Below, in pieces: positions 17,016-25,273 of a DNA stretch of 64,000 nucleotides. Below the pieces are notes generated by a model. That model was not told the DNA's origin, did not search any database, and saw nothing but the letters and a program-made list of their open reading frames with translations. The DNA comes from JBBSEX01 sp038239345 (GTDB lineage Bacteria > Acidobacteriota > Terriglobia > Bryobacterales > Bryobacteraceae), in assembly GCA_038239345.1 (NCBI GenBank), contig JBBSEX010000002.1:310001-374000 (forward strand), in the 5' to 3' direction. The number at the start of each line of letters is the position of its first letter. Position 1 is the first letter of the stretch. Both the position numbers and the translations under genes were made by a program.

Positions 17016-18394
17016 TAGCAGGTTTGCTCCCGTTCGAAATGAAATTGTAGAGTATTACCGGGCGCGCTGCCGCGAGCGGTTAGAGCAATTGTATGGGGCC
17101 CGTGGTGGAGATCCTTCGGCAGGCGCACATTAATTTGCCAGGATCCAGGTTCGACCTCGGTGAGGAACTGGGGCGTGGCGGTTGCGTTCTCAAAGAAGAC
17201 GGCGACTTCCTCACGGCTTAATTCTTTTTCAGCGCAGTGGAAAAAGCAACAGAGATATTCGTTTTTATAGCCGTGAAATACGGTGGATTGATCCATATTG
17301 TTTTGGAGGCGATAGAGATCGGGAGGAGCCGCGGGGGAGCTGACGAGAGGGATTGCGGGGGCTTCTTTCTCACCGGCGACGATTTGAAAAGCGTTGCTGA
17401 ATTCGCTGTCGACGGTGCGCACGCGGACCTGGTGCGGACCGAGCGCAATGCCTGGCGGCAGCCGCAAATTCGCCTGCCAACCATTTTGGCCGAGTTCGCT
17501 TAGCAGAAGAATGGGCGCGCCGTAGTTGTCGATTTCCACGTAGACGGAATCGCGCGTGAGCGGTTCTAGAGTTTTGATTTCGGGAACTTTGAAATAGACA
17601 CAGATGTACTCGTCTTTGTGGGGGTGGAAGTAGATGTCATTAGTGCGATTGTTGACTGCGCCGGTGATGCGCGGGGCGACGGATTGGGGAAGCGGCGGGG
17701 GCAAGCTCCGCGTCCGGCGGCAGACAATGGCGGCGCGGCGATCTTCGAGATGACTGAAATCGACGCTGGCGAAACCGGCTGAGCGGCACATGGCCATCAT
17801 GCAGGCGGTGCTGGGTCCGAACCAGTTATCGATCTGACCGCCGAGCTCGGTGGTTTCGTAGAACTCCATCAGGTAGGGGCCTGGCGAGGCAGTGGGCACG
17901 AGGCCGTCGTAGACATAGGATTCGACGAATGCCGTATCGCGGGTCACCGAACAGAGACGCTCCAGACCCAAGAGCGGATGGCGCAGATGATAGAGCACGC
18001 CGAAGAACAGGACGTAATCGAACGTGCCGACGGTGTGAGGCGCGATCTCTTCCATATCGAGGATGCGGTAATCGACTTGGGAGTTAAGCAGTTGGGCGGC
18101 GGTGCGGAATTCTTCGTATTCGACGCAATCGACAGCCACAACGCTTGCGCCCCGGCGTTCCATTTCGAAGCTGTTCCAACCGGTGGCTGCGCCGATATCG
18201 AGCACCCGTTTGCCGCGCAAATCTTCAGGAATTCCGAAGCGCCGGACGCGCAGTTCCAGAGCTTCGACGGTGATGAGGCCGGGAATTATCTGGCCATCGG
18301 GCAAGCGAATACTGTGATACCAGTCTTTCTTCGACAGCCGGGCAACCTGATCTTGCGTGAGGCGGTGGAACTGCGGGTCGGTAGCAACGCTCAT
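17015..18394 (-). CDS. SAM-dependent methyltransferase with duplicated C-terminal beta domains
   Basis: 459 aa. The N-terminal half is a class I methyltransferase: WYHSIRLPDGQIIPG leader, motif I VLDIGAATGWNSFEME, then FDYVLFFGVLYHLRHPL. The first 220 residues resemble the CmoB/DUF1698 group. The C-terminal half contains two tandem modules of roughly 95 residues with matching features: DEYICVYFKV and NEYLCCFFHC, then GWQANLRLPPGIALGPH and SWQINVRLPKDLHHGPH. These look like beta-sandwich repeats and are unusual on a methyltransferase. It is the first gene of the operon with the papain-like protease. An ATG two codons upstream is an alternative start. Confidence 0.82.
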   Translation of the reverse strand: MSVATDPQFHRLTQDQVARLSKKDWYHSIRLPDGQIIPGLITVEALELRVRRFGIPEDLRGKRVLDIGAATGWNSFEMERRGASVVAVDCVEYEEFRTAAQLLNSQVDYRILDMEEIAPHTVGTFDYVLFFGVLYHLRHPLLGLERLCSVTRDTAFVESYVYDGLVPTASPGPYLMEFYETTELGGQIDNWFGPSTACMMAMCRSAGFASVDFSHLEDRRAAIVCRRTRSLPPPLPQSVAPRITGAVNNRTNDIYFHPHKDEYICVYFKVPEIKTLEPLTRDSVYVEIDNYGAPILLLSELGQNGWQANLRLPPGIALGPHQVRVRTVDSEFSNAFQIVAGEKEAPAIPLVSSPAAPPDLYRLQNNMDQSTVFHGYKNEYLCCFFHCAEKELSREEVAVFFENATATPQFLTEVEPGSWQINVRLPKDLHHGPHTIALTARGSAPGNTLQFHFEREQTC

Positions 18395-18455
18395 AAGCAA
18401 TATGGTAACGGTCGGCGCGTGAGGCGATCGTGGACGGTGCGAGTGAAGATTTTAT

Positions 18456-19352
18456 CTACCAGCCAAAGTTGGCGCGTTCGGCGTTGACGGCGGCCCCGAT
18501 GACGGCTATCTCGTCGCCACCGGGGACGACCTCAAACGAATAGCCCTGGAGCGGGCTCATCTTCACCATCTCCTGGACGTACTGGTTTAAGAGGCTGATC
18601 TCAATAAAGCGGGCGTTCGTTCCGGTGATAAAGAACTTTCCAGGGCCATCCATATGAATGCTGGTGGCGGTTGCAGCGGCCAGGGCGCGATGCCAGAGCT
18701 TGAAGAAATCGGCACAGCGGGTGTCGCCGGTCTTAGCGCTGGCGAAGACTTCCTCAGGCTCCATATCGAGGAAGCGGAGGCGCATGGCGCGATGGCCCAT
18801 GATGCCCTCCAGGTGACCTTTGCCGCCGCAGCCGCAGTAGGTCTCCTTCGGGTCGAGTGTAACGACGGAGTGTCCACCTTCCCAGACGCCTTCGGCGGAA
18901 GGATAGCGGCCGAAGCCGATGCCGTTGCCGAGGGTCCAGACACGAATCAGACGGTCCAGATGGCCGTTGGTGGCGGCGATTCCGGCGGCCATGACGTCGG
19001 CATCGTTGCAGACCATGACTGGAATATCGAGTTGTTTTTCACGAAACGCCGCAGTGATGGTTTCCTGAATATTCAAACCTTTAATCTGATGGAGGTTGGG
19101 CGCTTCTTCAATCCGGCCATTGCGGATTACGCCGGGAAAGCCCATGCCGATGGCGCCAATTGGCAAATCGTCGGCAACCTTCTGAATCAGGTCGAGCAGG
19201 AGACGGCCGATGCCGTCGGCGGGCATTGCCACGAGGATGTCTTTTTCTTCGCCGGGCGCGGGGTAACGCTGCAATTCTCCGATGAGCTTGCCGTCTTCCA
19301 CCAGTCCGATGGCAATGTGTTCGGTTGTCACGACGCCGATCGTTTTACGCAT
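18456..19352 (-). CDS. ROK family sugar kinase-like protein
   Basis: 298 aa. It has the ROK fold: an N-terminal phosphate motif (GVVTTEHIAIGLVEDGKL), the GMGFPGVIRNG segment, the CNDADVMAAG catalytic Asp region, GNGIGFG, and a zinc-binding motif CGCGGKGHLEGIMG. Family members phosphorylate glucose, N-acetyl sugars or act as regulators; there is no winged-helix domain here, so a cytoplasmic kinase is likely. The substrate is not clear. It stands 52 bases after the transhydrogenase gene in the same direction. Confidence 0.85.
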   Translation of the reverse strand: MRKTIGVVTTEHIAIGLVEDGKLIGELQRYPAPGEEKDILVAMPADGIGRLLLDLIQKVADDLPIGAIGMGFPGVIRNGRIEEAPNLHQIKGLNIQETITAAFREKQLDIPVMVCNDADVMAAGIAATNGHLDRLIRVWTLGNGIGFGRYPSAEGVWEGGHSVVTLDPKETYCGCGGKGHLEGIMGHRAMRLRFLDMEPEEVFASAKTGDTRCADFFKLWHRALAAATATSIHMDGPGKFFITGTNARFIEISLLNQYVQEMVKMSPLQGYSFEVVPGGDEIAVIGAAVNAERANFGW

Positions 19353-19404
19353 GTCTTACTCTCTTAGACTCTCTTTGGAGTGACTGTAGCCACTCGAAAT
19401 CATT

Positions 19405-20790
19405 TTATTTCGATAACTTATTCAGGCCGTTGAACGCGGCGGCCTTATAACATTCGGCGAGCGTTGGGTAATTGAACACCGTATCGACAAAATAGTCGAT
19501 AGTTCCTTTGAACGCTAGTACAGCCTGGCCGATATGGAGCAATTCCGATGCGCCCTCGCCGATGATATGGACGCCAAGAAGTTCTTTGGTTTCGCGATGA
19601 AAAATGAGTTTCAGGCGTCCCGTGGTATCGCCGCGAATCTGGCCCCGGGCGATCTCGCGGTAATAGGCCACGCCCACTTCATAGGACACATCTTCTTCGG
19701 TAAGCTGTTCCTCGGTTTTGCCGAGGAAGGAGATTTCAGGAATGGTGTAAATGCCGTAGGGATAGAGCGCGGGATTGGAACTGACCGGCCTGTTAAAGGC
19801 GTGCGACGCGGCCAGGCGGCCTTGTTCCATAGAGACCGAAGCCAGACTGGGGAAGCCGATGACATCGCCCACGGCATAGATATGGGGCTGCTTGGTTTGA
19901 TAACTGGCGTTCACGGAAATGCGGCCGCGGCTGTCGGCTTCAATGCCCGCCGCTTCCAGATTCAGCTCATCGACATTACCTTGCCGGCCGACGGCGTAGA
20001 GCAGCGCATCGCCGGAGAGTTTTTTATTGCTTTGGAGGTTGGCAACGACGCCACCGGTAGCGGTTTCTTCAACGGACGAAACTTCCTCGTTCAGACGCAT
20101 GGTGACGCGAGTGTCGCGCAGATGGTAGGAAAGCGCTTCGACCATTTCCTGATCGGCGAATTCGAGCAAACGGGGGCGGCGCTCAACCAGAATCACGCGC
20201 ACGCCGAGCGTGGAAAACATGCAGGTATACTCGACGCCGATCACGCCGCCGCCGACGACGATGAGCGTCTTCGGGATAACCGGCATTTGCATCACCTGAT
20301 CGCTATTGATGATGTTCCGTCCATTGATGGGAATCTTGTCCGAGACCGCGGGTTTGGTGCCGGTGCCGATGATGATGGTGGCGGCCTCATAATCCGTCAC
20401 GCCGCGTGAACTGGTTACGCGAACATGATGGGGATCAATGAAGCTGGCGACGCCCATCAACATTTCAATGTTATTGCGGGAGAGCTGGGCGAGGGTGACG
20501 TCGACTTCGGTTTTAATGACGTGCTGCACACGGAAGGATAGATCTTCCATGCTGATCTTTTCCTTGACGCGATAGCTGACGCCGTAGACGTTCTGGTAGT
20601 TGTAGCCGGAGAGGTGCAGGACGGCCTCGCGCATGGTCTTGCTGGGGATGGTTCCGGTGTTGATGCAAACGCCGCCGACCACCTCACGACGCTCAACGAG
20701 CGCGACCTTTTTTCCAGCTTTAGCGGCTTGAATGGCGGCGCGCTGGCCGGAGGGCCCGGAGCCGATGACGATCATATCGTACGTTTGCAT
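19405..20790 (-). CDS. sthA: Soluble pyridine nucleotide transhydrogenase
   Basis: 461-aa FAD protein that interconverts NADPH and NADH in the cytoplasm. The FAD motif is IVIGSGPSGQRAAIQA and the NAD(P) motif VVGGGVIGVEYTCMF. In place of the CX4C redox pair of dihydrolipoyl dehydrogenases it has CINTGTIPSKTMREAVL, with Thr at the second Cys position. This is the hallmark that separates SthA from its disulfide-reductase relatives. The second FAD contact IYAVGDVIGFPSLA and C-terminal domain are intact. Length is typical. Confidence 0.93.
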   Translation of the reverse strand: MQTYDMIVIGSGPSGQRAAIQAAKAGKKVALVERREVVGGVCINTGTIPSKTMREAVLHLSGYNYQNVYGVSYRVKEKISMEDLSFRVQHVIKTEVDVTLAQLSRNNIEMLMGVASFIDPHHVRVTSSRGVTDYEAATIIIGTGTKPAVSDKIPINGRNIINSDQVMQMPVIPKTLIVVGGGVIGVEYTCMFSTLGVRVILVERRPRLLEFADQEMVEALSYHLRDTRVTMRLNEEVSSVEETATGGVVANLQSNKKLSGDALLYAVGRQGNVDELNLEAAGIEADSRGRISVNASYQTKQPHIYAVGDVIGFPSLASVSMEQGRLAASHAFNRPVSSNPALYPYGIYTIPEISFLGKTEEQLTEEDVSYEVGVAYYREIARGQIRGDTTGRLKLIFHRETKELLGVHIIGEGASELLHIGQAVLAFKGTIDYFVDTVFNYPTLAECYKAAAFNGLNKLSK

Positions 20791-20909
20791 GCTTGAAAGG
20801 CTAAACTCCCTATGTGAATCCTGCGTTAATCGACTGGACGGGACGCCGGGTTTGATAATACGTCAGCGCCGAGGGCTGATTCAAATTATTTCATAAAGAC
20901 GAAAGCGGA

Positions 20910-21917
20910 CTAAAATCCGCTGGGTTTGATCCAGAAACTCTCTTCCCATTTTGCACCCGGGGCGATGGTCTGTAGATTCTTGTAGGTGCCGGCGTGGGCC
21001 AGATTAAAGGCATTGGTGATGCTGGCCATGGGTTCAAAACAAATAAACTCCCGCCCGGGAGGCGCATAGACGACTCCTACCAGATAATTGGGGCCGAACT
21101 TCACCGAAATCTTTTTCCCGCCGCCTTCGACGGAGAACTCGCCCTGCGAATCGAGGCCCGAGAAGACATCATCGAGTTGCGTGCCTTTGAGTGAAACGGG
21201 GCTTGTGAAGGCGGAGGGCGTGATGGCTCCGGTGGGCAGCAAAACATCGGATAAAGTGACGTGTTCCGTGGCTGGAATATTCACTTTCCACTCGTCGCGG
21301 GGCACACCGGGCAACTGGTAGTAAGTGTGATAGCCCAATGATAAGGGCATTGTATCGGTGGAAAGATTTTCGACGACGGTGTGTACTTCGAGGACTCCTT
21401 CGGAAAGCCGGTACGTCATTTCAATGGCGTAGGCGAAAGGAAACTGGGCCATCCATTCCGGATGTTTCCAGAACTCCAGGCGGCTGGTGACTGTGGCGGC
21501 ATGTTCATCGGCGACGGCGGCAATAACTTTCCAATTCTTGGCGTACACGACGAGCCCATGAATAGGGTGGTGAAAGGCGTCGTAGCGATAATTCCCGAGC
21601 GCGGTGTTGAGCGGATATTTCCGGCCGTTGGCGTAGAATGCGTCCTGGTCAAGGCGATTCGCCCAGGGCGACAGGAGTGGATTTCCAGCTTGCACGGGGG
21701 CGGCCCGCCATTGGTCCAAACTGGCGAAGGGCGTCCAGAGAATGGGCTTTCCATTGACTGTGAAACTGTAGGCATTGTTGCCCATGCCGACGGCGATGGA
21801 CACTTGTGTTTTGTGGGCGGCATCGGACAAGGTAACAACCTCACCGTGTTGATCCACTGTGTAATTGGCGGCTTGAGACATGATCGGGATGAGGGATAAA
21901 AAGATGGAAAACTTCAT
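20910..21917 (-). CDS. Aldose 1-epimerase family protein, secreted
   Basis: 335 aa with an N-terminal signal peptide (MKFSIFLSLIPIMSQAANY). The galactose-mutarotase fold is supported by SPWANRLDQDAF (substrate-binding N-R), HHPIHGLVVYAKNW with a candidate catalytic His, and SLGYHTYYQLPG with a second conserved His. It likely interconverts sugar anomers outside the cytoplasm. The ATG at 21917 overlaps the stop of the upstream gene (ATGA) and matches the signal peptide start; an in-frame upstream ATG would overlap that gene widely. Confidence 0.87.
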   Translation of the reverse strand: MKFSIFLSLIPIMSQAANYTVDQHGEVVTLSDAAHKTQVSIAVGMGNNAYSFTVNGKPILWTPFASLDQWRAAPVQAGNPLLSPWANRLDQDAFYANGRKYPLNTALGNYRYDAFHHPIHGLVVYAKNWKVIAAVADEHAATVTSRLEFWKHPEWMAQFPFAYAIEMTYRLSEGVLEVHTVVENLSTDTMPLSLGYHTYYQLPGVPRDEWKVNIPATEHVTLSDVLLPTGAITPSAFTSPVSLKGTQLDDVFSGLDSQGEFSVEGGGKKISVKFGPNYLVGVVYAPPGREFICFEPMASITNAFNLAHAGTYKNLQTIAPGAKWEESFWIKPSGF

Positions 21918-22357
21918 CGGTCGTCGGACTCGCGCAGATCGAGATCGGTGTATTTGCGGCAGCACCAGCAGAGGCCGGGTGTGTAGGTACGAATGGAGCA
22001 GACATCGCACCAGTAGGTGACGATCATGCGTTTATCGCTTTTGTCGCCAGAATCGGCGAGTTTATGTACGAATAGCGAGCGGGTGTGGATGGGGTCGACT
22101 AGAAAGCGATCGGCGGAGGTGTAGTGACCGAGCACTTCAAAGTCGACGCCTTGGAGGCGCTCGTCGAGCAATACGCCGGTGGAGGATTCGTCGCCCGCAA
22201 GCGAGATGCGGTGATGATTGGGGGCTACGATGGCGGAAGGTTTCTCGGGCGTTTGGAGTAACGTTCCGCGTAGGGAAACGGGAGGGATCGCGGCTGCCCG
22301 AATCAGGGAAGAAGCACTCCAGGAAGCGAAGATCGCCAGGACTTCTCTGCGTTTCAC
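21914..22357 (-). CDS. Secreted hypothetical protein with C-terminal cysteine cluster
   Basis: 147 aa, with a twin-arginine-less signal (MKRREVLAIFASWSASSLIR). The middle is beta-rich (VSLRGTLLQTPEKPSAI, LLDERLQGVDFEVLGHYTSA). The C terminus holds YWCDVCSIRTYTPGLCWCCR, a CX2C plus CXCC arrangement that resembles a metal-binding or structural knuckle. It is translationally coupled to the aldose epimerase (4-base overlap). Family and function are unknown to me. Confidence 0.65.
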   Translation of the reverse strand: MKRREVLAIFASWSASSLIRAAAIPPVSLRGTLLQTPEKPSAIVAPNHHRISLAGDESSTGVLLDERLQGVDFEVLGHYTSADRFLVDPIHTRSLFVHKLADSGDKSDKRMIVTYWCDVCSIRTYTPGLCWCCRKYTDLDLRESDDR

Positions 22358-22697
22358 TATCCTAATTGTATCAATGCCGGTGTGGGCGGAAATGTGTTGG
22401 TTTTGGATGCCGACATTTTGGGCAGTGCCGTAAAAGCGAATTGGGAAACCTGTGGACTGTCCTCTGCCTTCACTTCGCGTATTACAACTCCTGCCGGAGG
22501 CATCGCACGTTCCGCCCGACGCCCGCGATGGAAGAGGGCATTGCGGAACAAATCTATCGATCAGCGAACTTTAGTCTGACTTCTCCGTTTCTTCTCTGTC
22601 CCGTCAAGGCCCACGCTGCCAGTTATTTATTCTTGTTTTTAACAACATACGAATGTGTTGACGGTTTTACATAAATTGGGTAGTATCCTCAACAAAG
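22358..22697. other. Intergenic region upstream of the toxin-antitoxin pair
   Basis: No reading frame here looks coding. The right end becomes AT-rich and carries the promoter described at 22658-22686. The remaining sequence shows no repeat or RNA that I can recognise. Confidence 0.55.
22658..22686 (+). promoter_or_regulatory. Sigma70-type promoter of the Panacea gene pair
   Basis: A -35 TTGACG (22658-22663) and a -10 TAGTAT (22681-22686) are separated by exactly 17 bases. The predicted transcript start lies only about five bases before the ATG at 22698, so the message would be nearly leaderless. A weak dyad (CAACA ... TGTTG, 22642-22660) overlaps the -35 and could be the antitoxin's operator. 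Confidence 0.65.
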
Positions 22698-23282
22698 ATG
22701 TCAGTAGCTTTCAAATTTGACGAGGAAAAGGCTGTTGCTGCGGTCGTGATGATAGCGTCGGAAGGTATTCAGGGCCTTACAAAGTATAAGATTTGCAAAC
22801 TTTTGTTCTTGGCGGATAAGTACCATGTGGTGCGTTTCGGAAGGCCGGTCACTGGAGATCGACTGGTAGCAATGCCATATGGTCCAGTACCATCCAGCGC
22901 CCTCAATCTTCTTAACGAAGTGATTGAGAATCCAAATTGCGATTCAGCATTGGCTCAGAGCGTGCATTTGAATAGGGTGTACCGAAACCCGCACTTTAAG
23001 TCCCTAGGAACGATGGATGTGCACAATTTCTTGTCTCCTTCTGACATGGTGGCCATTTCCGCCACGATCAAAGATTATGGCGACAAGAGCTTCGAAGAAC
23101 TGAAGGCCATCACGCACGAGATGGCGGCTTACAAGAAGGCTTGGGATAACAGATGTAGTAACGCCCCACCGATGGAATACGAAGATCTCTTCGAGGAAGA
23201 TGACGACGCAATTGAAGGCGCGCTAGAAGAGATGGTCGAAAATTATCGATTGGAACACGTCTTTGGAAGCTGTTCTATTTAA
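22698..23282 (+). CDS. Panacea-domain (DUF4065/SocA-like) antitoxin
   Basis: 194 aa. The Panacea signature is clear: FDEEKAVAAVVMIASEG, LTKYKICKLLFLADKYHVVR, GRPVTGDRLVAMPYGPVPSS, then FLSPSDMVAISATIKDYGDK, the typical LSPSDxxxI segment. Such domains act as the antitoxin of a broad group of toxin-antitoxin pairs with varied toxins. The C terminus is acidic (YEDLFEEDDDAIEGALEEM) and may contact the toxin. The toxin frame overlaps its last 20 bases. Confidence 0.88.
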   Translation: MSVAFKFDEEKAVAAVVMIASEGIQGLTKYKICKLLFLADKYHVVRFGRPVTGDRLVAMPYGPVPSSALNLLNEVIENPNCDSALAQSVHLNRVYRNPHFKSLGTMDVHNFLSPSDMVAISATIKDYGDKSFEELKAITHEMAAYKKAWDNRCSNAPPMEYEDLFEEDDDAIEGALEEMVENYRLEHVFGSCSI

Positions 23283-23685
23283 TCCTAATTCAATACCGAT
23301 TTTTTCGGTTATCCGGGTTCCATACCAGTTCCAAGGTGAACCGATGAAGCAAAAGCTTTTTGTCGTCATCGCCCATCAGTCAAGCCACGCAATCTGCATC
23401 AAAGCAACTTCAAAAACCTTGCTTTATGAAAACAATTCAGACAAGATGCAAGGCTGCATCTACTATCCTTCTGGAACATTGCCGTGCTTCCCAGAGAACA
23501 CCGTAATCCAGCCAGATAATCAAATCCCGATTGCTCACGATCTGATTCGGAAAGCGCATGCGGATGGCATTCTTCGTATTCACCAAGCTCCAGCCAGTTT
23601 TGAATCCGACCTCAGATCTGCGATTGCGAAATCGGTAACGCTAACTCCGGACAAAAGAGCTAGACTGCTCAGAATCCTGCCGTAA
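23263..23685 (+). CDS. Putative toxin of the Panacea pair, PemK/MazF-like fold suspected
   Basis: 140 aa from a TTG start that overlaps the antitoxin stop by 20 bases. The N terminus (IPIFSVIRVPYQFQGE, then KQKLFVVIAHQSSHAICIKA) follows the strand-loop-strand pattern of PemK/MazF RNA interferases, and YYPSGTLPCFPENTVIQPDN lies where substrate loops would be. The resemblance is weak and by eye. The role as toxin rests on its overlap with the Panacea gene. Codon use is slightly more AT-rich than in neighbours, in keeping with an acquired module. Confidence 0.6.
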   Translation: MEAVLFNPNSIPIFSVIRVPYQFQGEPMKQKLFVVIAHQSSHAICIKATSKTLLYENNSDKMQGCIYYPSGTLPCFPENTVIQPDNQIPIAHDLIRKAHADGILRIHQAPASFESDLRSAIAKSVTLTPDKRARLLRILP

Positions 23686-23900
23686 TTTCTTCAACTCAAT
23701 AATCAGGACACTACCAACATTTTGGGTTGATTTTGTTTTATGATGGGGAAACATTGCGGTGGAACTGTTCGAGCGACACGATTCAGAGCTAAGACCTGCG
23801 ACGGGACTGCCCACACGATGCGTGGATGCGTCATTAATATTGACCGATGTAAAGATGCGGCGTTCGCCCCGATCAGAGCATTCAGGAGAACAGGAACTTA
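23686..23900. other. Intergenic region after the toxin gene
   Basis: 215 bases without a convincing gene. It holds AGGACACTACC (23705-23715), also found at 9516-9526 in the first accessory patch. A short open stretch from about 23759 reads ELFERHDSELRPATGLPT but has no recognisable relatives. Confidence 0.4.
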
Positions 23901-24374
23901 ATGTCAAAGAACACGATCTGCCTCTGGTATGACAAAGACGCCCACGCAGCCTCGCAGTTCTACGCCGCCACCTTTCCGGATAGTAAGGTAACGGCTGTTC
24001 ACAGGGCTCCGAGTGACTTTCCGGGCGGTAAGAAGGGCGATGCGCTGACGGTGGAATTCACGGTGTTGGGCATTCCCTGTCTGGGACTGAACGGCGGACC
24101 AATGTTCAAGCATAGCGAAGCTTTCTCCTTCCAGGTGGAAACGGAAAATCAGGAAGAGACGGATCGCTACTGGAACGCGATCGTCGGCAATGGCGGAGCG
24201 GAAAGCGACTGCGGTTGGTGCAAAGATCGCTGGGGACTCTCGTGGCAGATTACGCCGCGGACGCTAACCGAGGCGCTGGCGGCTGGTGGCGGTGAGGCCA
24301 AGCGCGCTTTCGAGGCGATGATGACGATGCAGAAGATCGACGTTGCGGCTATTGACGCGGCGCGGCGAGGCTGA
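23901..24374 (+). CDS. VOC family protein (PhnB/3-demethylubiquinone methyltransferase-like fold)
   Basis: 157-aa VOC-fold protein. The pattern ICLWYDKDAHAASQFYAATF, then FTVLGIPCLGLNGGPMFKHS, then SDCGWCKDRWGLSWQITPR matches the PhnB-like subfamily often annotated as 3-demethylubiquinone-9 3-methyltransferase, though that activity is doubtful for such proteins. AGGAG precedes the ATG at 23901. No partner gene is evident. Confidence 0.88.
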   Translation: MSKNTICLWYDKDAHAASQFYAATFPDSKVTAVHRAPSDFPGGKKGDALTVEFTVLGIPCLGLNGGPMFKHSEAFSFQVETENQEETDRYWNAIVGNGGAESDCGWCKDRWGLSWQITPRTLTEALAAGGGEAKRAFEAMMTMQKIDVAAIDAARRG

Positions 24375-24496
24375 GCCCGGGGTAGAAGGTAAAGCGGGTA
24401 GAACGTAAAAATGGTACGAAGAGTGGATAGACAATGCAGGATTGAGGGCCTAAGCTAACGGCTTAGACTGTAAGGAAGCGGAAGGAGATCGTCATC

Positions 24497-25273
24497 GTTA
24501 AGATCTGCGTACTGGCGAGCAGCAGTTCCGGCAATTCAACTTTTGTTGCAACGGAAAGCACACGCCTGCTTATCGATGCGGGGTTGAGCCGGCGGGAAAC
24601 CATGCAGCGCCTGGCATCGATCGGGGAACGGGTGGAGGATCTGGACGCGATCCTGATTACGCACGAACATTGCGATCACGTGTACGGCTTGATCGCTCTG
24701 GCCCGCAATGGGCGCAAGAAACCGATTCCGGTGTACATGACGCGGCTGACCGCGCGAACGATTACCTGGAACGACTTTACACCGTGCCTGGAATTATTTC
24801 AGGCAGGGGTACGTTTTTGCATTGGCGATATTGAAATCGACAGCTTCACGATTCCCCACGATGCGATTGATCCGGTGGGGTATTGCTTACGAACGCAGGG
24901 CGTGAAAGTGGGCATCGCGACCGATTTGGGTTATGTGCCCGATTCGATCAAGCATCATCTGCGGGGCGCGGATTTTCTACTGCTGGAATCGAATCACGAT
25001 TTGGAAATGCTGAAAGTGGGACCGTATCCGTGGTCGGTAAAGCAGCGGGTGATGGGACGCAAGGGGCATCTTTCGAACGACGTGGCATCGGCGTTTATCC
25101 GCGATGAGCTGGACAATTGCACCAGCACATTGATTCTGGGCCATTTGAGCGAACACAACAATCATCCGGCGATTGTGCGGAATCTGGCGGCTACGGCGCT
25201 GTACGGGCGTTCGCTGTTTACGCGGCTGGTGATTGCCCCGGCGCGGGAACAATCGGAAGTCTTCACTTATTGA
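24497..25273 (+). CDS. MBL-fold metallo-hydrolase
   Basis: Metallo-beta-lactamase-fold hydrolase with the zinc motif HEHCDHVYG, DLGYVPDSIKHHLRGAD, LESNHD and ILGHLSEHNNHP. The closest general type is the YycJ/WalJ-like group. Homology extends upstream of the first ATG (24584): the frame reads KICVLASSSSGNSTFVATES and RLLIDAGLSRRET, the normal N terminus of this group. In that frame there is no ATG, GTG or TTG between a TAG at 24464 and 24584. AAGGAG at 24482-24487 points to a start at GTT 24497 or ATC 24494. I place the start by homology; an error or rare initiation codon is possible. Confidence 0.8.
   Translation, partial: VKICVLASSSSGNSTFVATESTRLLIDAGLSRRETMQRLASIGERVEDLDAILITHEHCDHVYGLIALARNGRKKPIPVYMTRLTARTITWNDFTPCLELFQAGVRFCIGDIEIDSFTIPHDAIDPVGYCLRTQGVKVGIATDLGYVPDSIKHHLRGADFLLLESNHDLEMLKVGPYPWSVKQRVMGRKGHLSNDVASAFIRDELDNCTSTLILGHLSEHNNHPAIVRNLAATALYGRSLFTRLVIAPAREQSEVFTY

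Noticed and set aside
19377..19396. Imperfect hairpin GAGTG...CACTC between the ROK and transhydrogenase genes
   Set aside because: Short stem with one mismatch and no T tract, so I do not call it a terminator.
22366..22674. 102-codon plus frame upstream of the Panacea gene
   Set aside because: Cys/Arg-rich with no domain and it covers the promoter of the toxin-antitoxin pair.
23759..23930. Open frame ELFERHDSELRPATGLPT upstream of the VOC gene
   Set aside because: It runs into the VOC gene in another frame, has no recognisable homology and no ribosome site.
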